Part shown: positions 54,298 through 63,215 of the stretch, one piece after another | How the letters are laid out: each line of letters opens with the position of its first letter | Numbering within the stretch: position 1 is the stretch's first letter | The notes under the pieces: generated by a model | What the model saw: the letters and a program-made list of their open reading frames with translations, nothing else | Told to the model about the DNA's origin: nothing | The model's database searches: none | Program-made: the position numbers and the translations under genes | DNA from: Fusobacterium nucleatum_L | GTDB taxonomy: Bacteria > Fusobacteriota > Fusobacteriia > Fusobacteriales > Fusobacteriaceae | Direction of reading: 5' to 3' | Assembly (NCBI RefSeq): GCF_050231725.1 | Contig: NZ_CP077172.1 | Location: 248,001 to 312,000 of the forward strand | DNA length: 64,000 nucleotides

Positions 54298-56598
54298 ATG
54301 CAATACTTTGATATCTATATAGACTCAATGAAAGGAATATACACTTACTCTGATAAAAATGATGAGTTTGAAATTGGAGAAAATGTTATTGTTCCATTTA
54401 GAAATATTCAAAAATCAGGTTTTATCATAAAAAAAAATTTGAATGAGAATTTTGAATTCAAAGTATTAAATATTTCATCTAAGGTAAAAAATTCAATAAA
54501 ATTATCAAATGAACAAATTAAACTTATAGAATGGATGGTTGATTACTATTTAAGTTCTTATGATAGTGTAATAAAAGCTATTCTACCGAAGAAAATTAAA
54601 ATATCATATAATAATATCTATTTTATCAATTTTGATAAATTAAAAACTTTTAACGAATATATAAACAACAATATAATAAAATATATGATTTCTTTAACAG
54701 TTATTTCTTATAGTACTGCTAAAACTAAATTTAAAAAATCTATTATTGATAATTTACTAGATAAAAATTTTTTGCATAAAGACGAAAATAATATTTCTAT
54801 AAATATAGAAAATTTCTCTGAATTAAAAAAAGAAAATAAAGAATTATTTGAATACTTATATAAAAAAACTATTGTAAAAAAAGAAAAATTAGAAGAAAAA
54901 TTTAAAAAAGTTGATATCAAAGAGCTAGTAAATAAGGAAATATTAAAAATAGAAGTTAATATAAATGAGAAAAAAACACATATTTCTAACTGTATAGATA
55001 TAGTTTTTAAAAATAAAAGTTTTTTAAATGAAAAACAATTAGTTATAAAAGAAAAAATTGAAAATTCTGATAAAAAATATTTTCTTTTAAAGGGCGTTAC
55101 TGGCTCAGGTAAAACTGAAATATATATAGAATTGATTAAAAAAGCTTTTTTTGAAGGTTACGGAAGTATTTTTTTAGTTCCTGAAATTTCATTAACTCCA
55201 CAAATGGTTAAAAGATTTCAAACTGAATTTAAAAATAATATAGCTATATTACATAGTAGTTTAAGTGATATAGAAAGAGCAAAAGAATGGGAAAGTATCT
55301 ATACTGGTGAAAAAAAAATAGTTTTAGGTGTTAGGTCTGCTATCTTTTCTCCAGTAAAAAACTTAAGATATATCATTTTAGATGAAGAGCATGAAACAAC
55401 CTACAAACAAGATAGTAGCCCAAGATATAATGCAAAATATGTTGCTATAAAAAGGTGCCTCGATGAAGGTGCAAAGTTGATTTTGGGCTCTGCTACTCCT
55501 TCTATTGAAAGTTATTATTATGCCAAAACTGGTATTTATGAACTTTTAACCTTAGAAGATAGATATGGTAATTCAGAGATGCCAGATATAACAATAGTTG
55601 ATATGAAAGAAGAAGAAAACTTATTTTTTAGTAAAGTACTTCTTGAAGAAATTAAAAATACCTTATTAAAAAATGAACAAGTTATATTACTTCTTAATAG
55701 AAAAGGCTATTCTACATATATTCAATGTAAAGATTGTGGTTATGTTGAAGAATGTGATGAATGTTCTATTAAAATGAGTTACTATAAAAGTGCAAATAAA
55801 TATAAATGCAATTATTGTGGAAAACAAATTCATTATACAGGAAAATGCACTAAATGTGGTAGTACAAACTTAATTCATAGTGGAAAAGGTATTGAAAGAA
55901 TTGAAGAAGAATTAAAAAAATATTTTGATGTTCCTATGATGAAGGTTGATAGCGAATTATCAAGAAATAAAGATTATTTTTCAAAAATATATGAAGATTT
56001 TTCTGATAAAAAATATAGTATTTTAATAGGAACTCAAATCATAGCCAAAGGTTTACATTTTCCCAATGTAACTCTAGTTGGAGTAATAAACTCTGATATA
56101 ATTTTAAATTTTCCTGATTTTAGATCAGGAGAAAAAACTTTTCAATTATTGACACAAGTTTCTGGAAGAGCAGGACGAGGAGATAAAAAAGGAAAAGTTA
56201 TCATTCAAACTTATGAACCAGAAAATAATGTAATAAAAGATAGTAAAGAAGAAAATTATGATGTATTCTATGAAAAAGAAATTAATTCAAGAAAAATTTT
56301 TTCTTACCCTCCCTTTTCAAAGATTTTGAATATAGGTTTCAGTTCTGAAGATGAAGAAAGACTTTTAGAAGTATCTAAAAAATTTTTTAATGAGATAAAA
56401 TCTCAAGATATAGAGTTATACGGCCCAATGCCAAGTATGGTATACAAGGTTCAAAGAAGATTTAGAATGAATATTTTTGTGAAAGGTAGCAAAAAGAAAA
56501 TCGATAATTTTAAAAATTTTTTAAAGAAAAAATTAAATGAATTCAATGATATAAAAGTTAGAATAGTTGTTGACATAGATCCAATTAATATGATGTAA
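54298..56598 (+). CDS. priA: Primosomal protein N' (replication restart helicase)
   Basis: A 766-residue PriA. After the N-terminal DNA-binding domain come the helicase motifs GVTGSGKTEIYI, VPEISLTPQMV, DEEHETTYKQ (DEEH box), SATPSIES and QVSGRAGRGDKKG. Between them a zinc cluster is intact with eight cysteines (CKDCGYVEECDEC, CNYC, CTKC). It reloads the replisome at stalled forks. GGTGAG precedes the ATG. It follows the transpeptidase by 15 bases and precedes def by 9; the priA-def pairing is common in bacteria. Confidence 0.96.
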   Translation: MQYFDIYIDSMKGIYTYSDKNDEFEIGENVIVPFRNIQKSGFIIKKNLNENFEFKVLNISSKVKNSIKLSNEQIKLIEWMVDYYLSSYDSVIKAILPKKIKISYNNIYFINFDKLKTFNEYINNNIIKYMISLTVISYSTAKTKFKKSIIDNLLDKNFLHKDENNISINIENFSELKKENKELFEYLYKKTIVKKEKLEEKFKKVDIKELVNKEILKIEVNINEKKTHISNCIDIVFKNKSFLNEKQLVIKEKIENSDKKYFLLKGVTGSGKTEIYIELIKKAFFEGYGSIFLVPEISLTPQMVKRFQTEFKNNIAILHSSLSDIERAKEWESIYTGEKKIVLGVRSAIFSPVKNLRYIILDEEHETTYKQDSSPRYNAKYVAIKRCLDEGAKLILGSATPSIESYYYAKTGIYELLTLEDRYGNSEMPDITIVDMKEEENLFFSKVLLEEIKNTLLKNEQVILLLNRKGYSTYIQCKDCGYVEECDECSIKMSYYKSANKYKCNYCGKQIHYTGKCTKCGSTNLIHSGKGIERIEEELKKYFDVPMMKVDSELSRNKDYFSKIYEDFSDKKYSILIGTQIIAKGLHFPNVTLVGVINSDIILNFPDFRSGEKTFQLLTQVSGRAGRGDKKGKVIIQTYEPENNVIKDSKEENYDVFYEKEINSRKIFSYPPFSKILNIGFSSEDEERLLEVSKKFFNEIKSQDIELYGPMPSMVYKVQRRFRMNIFVKGSKKKIDNFKNFLKKKLNEFNDIKVRIVVDIDPINMM

Positions 56599-56607
56599 GG
56601 AGAATTT

Positions 56608-57132
56608 ATGATTTATGAAATAAAAAAATATGGAGAAGATATTTTAAAGCAAATTGCAAAAGAAGTAGAATTAAATGAAATAAATGATGAATTTAGAAAA
56701 TTTTTAGATGATATGGTTGAAACTATGTATGAAACTGATGGAATAGGGCTTGCAGCACCACAAATAGGGGTAAGCAAAAGGATATTTGTATGTGATGATG
56801 GTAATGGAGTATTAAGAAAGATTATAAATCCAATAATAACTCCATTGACAGATGAAACTCAAGAATTTGAAGAAGGTTGTCTAAGTGTTCCAGGTATCTA
56901 TAAAAAAGTTGAAAGACCAAAAAAAGTTTTATTAAAGTACTTAAACGAAAATGGAGAAGAGGTAGAGGAAATTGCAGAAGATTTTTTAGCAGTTGTTGTT
57001 CAACATGAAAATGATCATTTAAATGGTATTTTATTTGTAGAAAAAATATCTCCTATAGCAAAAAGGCTTATAGCTAAAAAATTAGCAAATATGAAAAAAG
57101 AAAATAAAAGGATAAAAGAAAAAGATGAATAA
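56608..57132 (+). CDS. def: Peptide deformylase
   Basis: A 174-residue metalloenzyme that removes the formyl group from nascent proteins. The three catalytic motifs are intact: GIGLAAPQIG, EEGCLSVPG with the metal Cys, and QHENDHLNG with the metal His pair and Glu. AAGGAG precedes the ATG. Its final 8 bases overlap the next gene, implying coupled translation. The Lys-rich C-terminal tail is slightly longer than in E. coli Def. Confidence 0.97.
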   Translation: MIYEIKKYGEDILKQIAKEVELNEINDEFRKFLDDMVETMYETDGIGLAAPQIGVSKRIFVCDDGNGVLRKIINPIITPLTDETQEFEEGCLSVPGIYKKVERPKKVLLKYLNENGEEVEEIAEDFLAVVVQHENDHLNGILFVEKISPIAKRLIAKKLANMKKENKRIKEKDE

Positions 57133-57439
57133 GAAATTATTTTGGCTTATTGTAGTAGTTATTTTGTTATTATTAAGTTTTAATGTTATCCCTCAAATAT
57201 CTCAAAATCGTTCTAAAAAAAAGAGTACAAGGGAAGAAATTGCCATTGTAAATAAAAAAATAGAAGAAATCAAAGCAGATATAAAAAAATATGACAAAAA
57301 AATTGCTTCTTTAGATGATGAGTTTGAAAAAGAAAAAGTGGCAAGAAATATGTTTCAAATGATAAAAGAAAATGAAGTGATTTATAAATATGTAGAAAAA
57401 AATAATAATAAAACTGAAAGTACTGAGGAGGAAAAATGA
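57125..57439 (+). CDS. FtsB/DivIC-like septum formation initiator
   Basis: A 104-residue bitopic membrane protein: one N-terminal membrane segment (residues 4-22), a coiled coil (about 35-70; EIAIVNKKIEEIKADIKKYDKK) and the family's C-terminal EKVARNMFQMIKENEVIYKYV. This is the layout of FtsB/DivIC, which link the divisome to septal PBPs. It fits an operon holding a class B PBP. It overlaps def by 8 bases and glpX by 4; only a weak purine stretch serves as ribosome binding site, so translation likely depends on the preceding gene. Confidence 0.85.
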   Translation: MNKKLFWLIVVVILLLLSFNVIPQISQNRSKKKSTREEIAIVNKKIEEIKADIKKYDKKIASLDDEFEKEKVARNMFQMIKENEVIYKYVEKNNNKTESTEEEK

Positions 57440-58476
57440 AAAGAGAACTAGCTTTAGAATTTGCAAGAGTTACGGAAGCAGCAGCACTTGCCGCACATAA
57501 GTGGGTTGGTAGAGGAAAAAAAGAATTAGCTGACCAAGCAGGAGTAGATGCAATGAGAACTATGCTAAACAGACTTGCAATTGACGGTGAGATAGTTATA
57601 GGTGAAGGTGAAATTGATGAAGCTCCTATGCTATATATAGGAGAAAAAGTTGGTCAAATTTATAATGATGAAGAAAAAGATTCTGTTACTTATGTTGATC
57701 CTGTTGATATTGCTGTTGATCCTGTAGAAGGTACTAGAATGACTGCTCAAGGTCAACCAAATGCTATAACTGTACTAGCTGTTGGAAAAAAAGGAAGTTT
57801 CTTAAAAGCTCCTGATATGTATATGGAAAAGTTAATTGTTGGACCTGAAGCTAAAGGAAAAATTGATTTGTCTAAACCTCTTGAAGAAAATATTCATGCT
57901 GTAGCAAAAGCTTTAAAAAAAGACTTAAAAGACTTAATGATAGTTATTTTAGATAAACCAAGACATAAGGAGTTAATAAAAGACCTACAAGAAATGGGAA
58001 TAAAAATATATGCTTTACCTGATGGAGATGTTGCTGGTTCTATTCTTACTTGCATGATAGATTCTGATGTTGATATGCTTTATGGTATTGGTGGAGCTCC
58101 TGAAGGAGTTATTTCTGCTGCAGTCATAAGAGCTTTAGGTGGAGATATGCAAGCAAGGTTAAAACTTAGAAGTGAAGTAAAAGGTGCTTCTCTTGAAAAT
58201 GATAAAATATCAAAATTTGAAAAATCAAGATGTGAAGAACAAGGCTTAAAAGTGGGAGAAATTTTAAAACTTGAAGACTTAGCAAAAGATGATGAAATAA
58301 TTTTTTCTGCTACTGGTATCACAGGTGGAGATTTATTAGAAGGAGTTAAAAGAAAAGGAAATATTGCTAGAACTCAAACTCTTGTTGTAAGAGGACTGTC
58401 TAAAACAGTTAGATATATAAATTCTATACATAATTTAGATTTTAAAGATGAAAAAATAACTCATTTGGTAAAATAA
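57436..58476 (+). CDS. glpX: Fructose-1,6-bisphosphatase, class II (GlpX)
   Basis: A 346-residue GlpX-type phosphatase (family 320-340). Metal and substrate signatures VIGEGEIDEAPMLYIGE, IAVDPVEGT, and GGAPEGVISAAVIRALGG are intact. AGGAGG lies just before the ATG, whose ATGA overlaps the preceding stop. It performs the same gluconeogenic step as the class III enzyme at 3295, though GlpX can also act on sedoheptulose-bisphosphate. Why it rides in a division/replication-restart operon is unclear. No good terminator follows. Confidence 0.95.
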   Translation: MKRELALEFARVTEAAALAAHKWVGRGKKELADQAGVDAMRTMLNRLAIDGEIVIGEGEIDEAPMLYIGEKVGQIYNDEEKDSVTYVDPVDIAVDPVEGTRMTAQGQPNAITVLAVGKKGSFLKAPDMYMEKLIVGPEAKGKIDLSKPLEENIHAVAKALKKDLKDLMIVILDKPRHKELIKDLQEMGIKIYALPDGDVAGSILTCMIDSDVDMLYGIGGAPEGVISAAVIRALGGDMQARLKLRSEVKGASLENDKISKFEKSRCEEQGLKVGEILKLEDLAKDDEIIFSATGITGGDLLEGVKRKGNIARTQTLVVRGLSKTVRYINSIHNLDFKDEKITHLVK

Positions 58477-58504
58477 AGACTAATAAAGATGTTAGATATT
58501 TTTT

Positions 58505-58745
58505 ACTGCCCGCAAAAAAGTTAGACAAAACTAATTCAAGGATTGACTTCTGTGACAAGCAGGAGTTAATCCTTTTAATATTTCAAAGAAATATTCCATT
58601 AACCCATTATCTAAACTCTTTTCTTTTCTAGATATACTTGTAGTTGTTTTCTTCTCTTTCAATCTTTCTTAAATTAAAGTTCTCAATTTTTTTAGCATTT
58701 ATTCTCAACTTTTAAATAAATTATTTCATATTCTGATTGCTTAAT
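58505..58745 (-). pseudogene. Fossil of an IS3-family transposase
   Basis: Reading the minus strand, one frame gives LKKLRTLI*ERLKEKK, then SISRKEKSLDNGLMEYFFEILK, then GLTPACHRSQSLN and a stop at 58531-58533. The middle piece is the third-acidic-residue region of IS3-group integrases (SRKGNxxDNAxxEsFF), the first resembles the end of OrfA, and the last the C-terminus (LxGLxPVEYRxQSL). The pieces are joined without the sequence normally between them, and one codon is TAA, so the copy is broken by at least two deletions and a nonsense change. TGTCTAACTTTTTTG at 58512-58526, past the stop, resembles an IS end. A frameshifted KQSEYEIIYLKVENK lies further upstream. Confidence 0.72.
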
Positions 58746-58831
58746 CTTATCTTTTTTAGATAATAAAGTTTCCTAAAAGGAAAAATTTTTATCTTGTTTT
58801 TTATTTAAGAAAGTATTTATTATAATAATAT

Positions 58832-58860
58832 TTGATTTACTAATATTATTGATATATAAT
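58832..58860 (+). promoter_or_regulatory. Promoter of the ABC half-transporter pair
   Basis: TTGATT (58832-58837), 17 bases, TATAAT (58855-58860); the start codon is 35 bases downstream. Confidence 0.75.
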
Positions 58861-58894
58861 ATTAGCATAAAATATAGTGAGGGAGGTTAGATTT

Positions 58895-60610
58895 ATGAAA
58901 CAAAAGAGTAATTTTACTTTTCTTCTTTCTTATGCTAAAAATGAAAAATATAAATTATATCTTTCAGCTTTTTTAAGTGTATGTAGTTCAATACTTATGG
59001 TTGTACCCTATGTACTTATATATAATATTATTTTAGAGCTACTGAAAACAGATTTAGACTATAATAGGATAAAACATTTAGCTATTTACACAGCAGTTTT
59101 GATAGTTATGAGATTAGTATTATTTGTATTATCTGGGGTATTTTCACATGTGGCAGCATTTAATATTCTTTACAATATTAGAATGCAGGCAGTGAAACAT
59201 TTAGGAAATATTAATTTGGGCTATTTTAGAGAAAAAAATATTGGTGAAATAAAAAAAGCTATCAATGAAGATGTTGAAAAACTAGAAAATTTTTTAGCAC
59301 ACCAAATTCCAGATTTAGCAGGAGCTGTAACAACTCCAATAGTTATATTAATATTTTTATTTTTCTTAGAATGGAGAATAGCAATATTTTTGATTATTCC
59401 TATAATACTTGCTATTTTAACTCAAATTGCTATGTTTAAAGGTTATGGAAAGCGTTTAGATAACTATAATTCATTACTTCAAAGATTGACTTCAACAATA
59501 ACACAGTATATAAAGGGAATGAATGTCTTTAAAGCCTTTAATTTAACAGCACATTCTTTTAAAAAGTATATTGATGTAAATAATGAATATACAGAAAACT
59601 GGCATAGTATGACAGATGATTATAAAAATCCTTATGGAATATTTTTAGCAGTTGTGGATTCTGCATTAATTTTTGTTATTCCAAGTGGTGGTTATTTATA
59701 CTTATCAGATAAAATTAATATTTCAACATTTTTAATATTTTTACTTTTAAGTTACACATTTTTAACATCTTTAAAAATATTAATGCAATTTGCAGGAACT
59801 TTTTCCTTTGTTTTAGCAGGAGCAAATAATGTTAGAAGTATAATTGAATTTCCAATTCAAAATGATGAAAAAAATTTAAAAGACATTAATTTTAGGCAAG
59901 ATATTTCATTTAATGATGTTACTTTTTCTTATGATAAGAATGATGTTTTAAAAAATATTAAGCTAATTTTAAAAACTAATACAATAACTGCACTTGTTGG
60001 ACCATCAGGTTCTGGAAAGACAACCATTGCTTATCTATTAGGTAGATTTTGGGATATTCAAAAGGGAAGTATTAAAATTGGAGATATTGATATAAAGGAT
60101 ATAGATGTAAATTATTTATTATCTAATATTTCTTATGTATTCCAAGATATTTTTATACTTACAGATACAATTTTTGAAAATATTAAAATGGGACTTAATA
60201 AAACAAAAGAAGAGGTATATCAGGCTGCAAAAGATGCTGAAATTCATGAATTTATTATGAGTCTGCCAAATGGTTATGATACTATTATTGGTGATGGATA
60301 TATAAAATTAAGTGGTGGAGAAAAACAAAGAATTTCAATAGCAAGATGCTTGCTTAAAAATAGCCCAATAGTTGTTTTAGATGAAATAACTGCTTATTCT
60401 GATATAGAAAATGAAGCTAAAATTCAAAGTGCTATTAGAAATTTATTAAAAGATAAAACAGCCATTATAATAGCTCACAGATTGTATACTATAAAAGATG
60501 TTGATAATATTGTTGTGTTAAATGAGGGAGAAATTGTAGAAAGTGGAAAACACCAAGATTTAATCACAAAAGAAAATGGCTTATATAAACATCTTTGGGA
60601 GGTGAAATAA
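58895..60610 (+). CDS. ABC half-transporter (permease-ATPase fusion), first of pair
   Basis: A 571-residue protein: six membrane helices (about 1-310) fused to an ATPase domain. Walker A GPSGSGKTT, signature LSGGEKQR, Walker B VVLDEIT with catalytic Glu, and H-loop IIAHRL are present; the D-loop reads AYSD instead of SALD. The segment DVEKLENFLAHQIPDLAGAV and the Walker B to D-loop ITAYSDIENEAKIQ resemble the YbtP/YbtQ/IrtAB group of exporter-fold transporters linked with siderophores. GGGAGG is 8 bases before ATG 58895; an in-frame GTG at 58877 precedes that site. It pairs with the next gene. Direction and substrate are unknown. Confidence 0.88.
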   Translation: MKQKSNFTFLLSYAKNEKYKLYLSAFLSVCSSILMVVPYVLIYNIILELLKTDLDYNRIKHLAIYTAVLIVMRLVLFVLSGVFSHVAAFNILYNIRMQAVKHLGNINLGYFREKNIGEIKKAINEDVEKLENFLAHQIPDLAGAVTTPIVILIFLFFLEWRIAIFLIIPIILAILTQIAMFKGYGKRLDNYNSLLQRLTSTITQYIKGMNVFKAFNLTAHSFKKYIDVNNEYTENWHSMTDDYKNPYGIFLAVVDSALIFVIPSGGYLYLSDKINISTFLIFLLLSYTFLTSLKILMQFAGTFSFVLAGANNVRSIIEFPIQNDEKNLKDINFRQDISFNDVTFSYDKNDVLKNIKLILKTNTITALVGPSGSGKTTIAYLLGRFWDIQKGSIKIGDIDIKDIDVNYLLSNISYVFQDIFILTDTIFENIKMGLNKTKEEVYQAAKDAEIHEFIMSLPNGYDTIIGDGYIKLSGGEKQRISIARCLLKNSPIVVLDEITAYSDIENEAKIQSAIRNLLKDKTAIIIAHRLYTIKDVDNIVVLNEGEIVESGKHQDLITKENGLYKHLWEVK

Positions 60611-60613
60611 CTA

Positions 60614-62338
60614 ATGTTAAATAATTTAAAAATTTTATTAGATAAAGATTACACTCCTGTAAAAAAAGCTACTTATTATCAATTATTAGATATTTTATTT
60701 AATATGATAATTTACACTATTTTATTTTTAACAATATATTCACTGATAGAAAAATCTTTTACTATGAATAAAATCTATTGGTATTCTGGACTTTTACTTA
60801 TAGCCCTTATTTTCAAAAGTTATTTTGGTGGTTGGGCTATGGTTAAAATGCAAAAAACTGGAAGTACTGCTTCAAAAGATTTAAGAATAGCAATGGGTGA
60901 CCATGTTAAAAAATTAAATTTAGGTTATTTTAATAGTCATAATTTAGGATATTTAATCAATATATTAACTATGGATATAACAGATTTTGAACAAGCTATA
61001 ACTCATAATATTCCTGATTTATTAAAAGTCTTCGTTTTGAGTACTTATCTGTTACTTATAACTTTCTTTATAAATTTTAAACTTGCTATAATTCAAATTA
61101 TTGTTGTGTTATTAACTATACCCATTCTTAAAATTGGTGGACAAAAATTAGAAAAAATTGGGATAGAAAAGAAAATAGTATCTGCTAAATTAATTTCAAC
61201 TATTATAGAGTATATAAGTGGTATTGAAGTTTTTAAAAGTTTTGGAGTTATAGGAGATAAATTTGAAAGATTAGAAAAAGGATTTAGAGATTTAAAAAAA
61301 TATTCTATAAAACTGGAACTCACTGCTGTTCCTTATGTTTTACTTTTTCAAGTGATTATTGATTTGTTATTCCCAATTCTTTTATTATTAGCAGTTAGAT
61401 TTTTTATGAATGGAGAATTGGAAGCTAAAATGTTAGTAGGTTTTATAGTTTTAAGTTTAACACTTACTAATGTTATAAGAAATTTTTCAGCCAGTTATTC
61501 AATAACAAGATATTTATTTGTTTCAGTTGCTAAAATCTCTGATACTTTAAATTATCCGACTATTTCTTATAAGGATGAAGATTTTAATTTTTCAAGTTAT
61601 GATATAAGTTTTGAAGATGTTGATTTTTCTTATACAGAAGATAGAAAAGTTTTAAAAGATATTAATTTTACAGCAAAAAATAATGAAATAACTGCCTTAG
61701 TTGGAAAATCTGGTTCTGGAAAATCTACTGTTATGAGTTTAATAGCAAGATTTTGGGATACAACAAAGGGAAGTATAAAAATTGGTGGAAAAGATATAAA
61801 AGAAGTTAACCCTGATTCACTTTTAAAAAATATAAGTATGGTATTTCAAGATGTTTATTTAATTAATGACACTATCTATGAAAATATTAGAATAGGAAAC
61901 TTAAATGCTAGTAGAGAAGAAATTATGAATGCTGCAAAAATAGCAAACTGTCATGATTTTATTTCTAAATTACCTAAAGGTTATGATACTTATATAGGTG
62001 AAGAGGGAAGTACATTGTCAGGTGGAGAAAAACAAAGAATTTCAATAGCAAGAGCATTATTAAAAAATTCTCCAATTATATTATTAGATGAAGCTACTGC
62101 CTCTCTTGATGCCGATAGTGAACATGAAATAAAAATGGCTATAAATGAATTAATAAAAGATAAGACTGTTATAATTATTGCTCATAGATTGAATACTATA
62201 AAAGATGCAAATAAAATAATAGTTATGGATGATGGAAAAATTATTGAAAGTGGTAATCATGAAAAATTAATGAATGATAGAGGAACTTATTATTCAATGT
62301 TTACTGCTATGGAAAAAGCAAAAGAATTTAGTATATAA
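60614..62338 (+). CDS. ABC half-transporter, second of pair
   Basis: A 574-residue six-helix permease fused to an ATPase: Walker A GKSGSGKST, signature LSGGEKQR, Walker B ILLDEAT with canonical ASLD D-loop, and IIAHRLNTI. The membrane part contains DITDFEQAITHNIPDLLKVF, matching the equivalent segment of its partner. It starts 3 bases after the first gene ends, and its GGGAGG lies inside that gene, so the two should form a heterodimer. Both catalytic glutamates are retained. The pair has no regulator or substrate enzyme beside it. Confidence 0.88.
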   Translation: MLNNLKILLDKDYTPVKKATYYQLLDILFNMIIYTILFLTIYSLIEKSFTMNKIYWYSGLLLIALIFKSYFGGWAMVKMQKTGSTASKDLRIAMGDHVKKLNLGYFNSHNLGYLINILTMDITDFEQAITHNIPDLLKVFVLSTYLLLITFFINFKLAIIQIIVVLLTIPILKIGGQKLEKIGIEKKIVSAKLISTIIEYISGIEVFKSFGVIGDKFERLEKGFRDLKKYSIKLELTAVPYVLLFQVIIDLLFPILLLLAVRFFMNGELEAKMLVGFIVLSLTLTNVIRNFSASYSITRYLFVSVAKISDTLNYPTISYKDEDFNFSSYDISFEDVDFSYTEDRKVLKDINFTAKNNEITALVGKSGSGKSTVMSLIARFWDTTKGSIKIGGKDIKEVNPDSLLKNISMVFQDVYLINDTIYENIRIGNLNASREEIMNAAKIANCHDFISKLPKGYDTYIGEEGSTLSGGEKQRISIARALLKNSPIILLDEATASLDADSEHEIKMAINELIKDKTVIIIAHRLNTIKDANKIIVMDDGKIIESGNHEKLMNDRGTYYSMFTAMEKAKEFSI

Positions 62339-62364
62339 AAGATTCACGATAAAATTATAAACAA

Positions 62365-62400
62365 AAAAGGTCTGTTGCAAATGTCTACAACAGACCTTTT
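62365..62400. terminator. Bidirectional terminator
   Basis: A perfect 13-bp stem AAAAGGTCTGTTG / CAACAGACCTTTT separates the converging ABC and met operons; the minus strand continues TTTTTTG, a good T run. Confidence 0.85.
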
Positions 62401-62415
62401 GGAATTTGTTATATT

Positions 62416-63201
62416 TTAGAATGCTGGAACAACAGAACCATCACTATATTTTTCATTTATATATTTTTTAACTTTTTCACTACGTAAAGCTTTGAATAAT
62501 TTTTGAATATCTTCTTTCTTTTCATCACCTTTACGAACCACAAGTATATTTGCATAAGGAGATTCTTTACCTTCTAATACTAGAGAATCTTTAGCTGGTG
62601 ATAAATTAGCTTGTAAAGCGTAGTTTCCATTTATAATAGCTGCTGTTACATCAGGTAATATTCTAGGTAATTGTGCAACTTCTGTTGGTTTAAATTTTAA
62701 TTTTTTAGGATTTTTTACTATATCAAATTCAGTTGCAAATAAGTTTTTAGGATCTTTTAAACTTATAATTCCTTTATTATGTAATAAGATTAATGCTCTT
62801 CCTCCATTTGATGGGTCACTAGGAATCGCAATTGTATCTCCTTTCTTTAAATCATTTGTAGATTTAATTTTTTTTGAATATAATCCAAGTGGTTCAACGT
62901 GGACATTTCCTAATGAAACAAGATTTAGTTTTCTTTCTTCAGCAAACTTATCAAGATAAGGTTTGTGTTGGAAGAAGTTAGCATCAATTTCTTTGTCAGA
63001 TAATGCTAAGTTAGGTGTTACATAATCTGTAAATTCAACTATTTTTAAGTCTACTCCTTGTTTCTTTAAATCAGGTTTGATTAATTCTAATATTTCTGCA
63101 TGAGGAACTGGTGTTGCTCCAACTTTTAAAGTTCCTGCCAATGCTCCTGCTGATAATAATAAAAATGCTCCTACAGTTCCGAATAATTTTGTAAATTTCA
63201 T
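62416..63201 (-). CDS. metQ: Methionine ABC transporter binding protein (MetQ/NlpA family)
   Basis: A 261-residue binding protein of the NlpA family: LKVGATPVPHAEILE, DANFFQHKPYLD, the loop SDPSNGGRALILL and ITNGNYAL-like INGNYALQANL. It captures methionine for the MetNI transporter, whose genes lie directly upstream. The signal peptide ends ALAG/T without a cysteine, so it is probably a soluble periplasmic protein, unlike the lipoprotein MetQ of E. coli. AGGAGG precedes the ATG. D-methionine or related amino acids are possible alternative ligands. Confidence 0.92.
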   Translation of the reverse strand: MKFTKLFGTVGAFLLLSAGALAGTLKVGATPVPHAEILELIKPDLKKQGVDLKIVEFTDYVTPNLALSDKEIDANFFQHKPYLDKFAEERKLNLVSLGNVHVEPLGLYSKKIKSTNDLKKGDTIAIPSDPSNGGRALILLHNKGIISLKDPKNLFATEFDIVKNPKKLKFKPTEVAQLPRILPDVTAAIINGNYALQANLSPAKDSLVLEGKESPYANILVVRKGDEKKEDIQKLFKALRSEKVKKYINEKYSDGSVVPAF

Positions 63202-63215
63202 ATTTTTTCCTCCTA

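Larger units (their letters stand above)
58477..58894. other. 418-base gene-poor stretch after glpX
   Basis: It holds, in order: a weak hairpin region after glpX, an IS3-family transposase fossil on the minus strand (58505-58745), an AT-rich spacer, and the promoter and ribosome binding site of the ABC pair. No intact gene is present. Confidence 0.65.

Noticed and set aside
58505..58745. An intact insertion sequence after glpX.
   Set aside because: Only about 240 bases of transposase-like sequence remain, with deletions and an internal stop; a second inverted end was not found.
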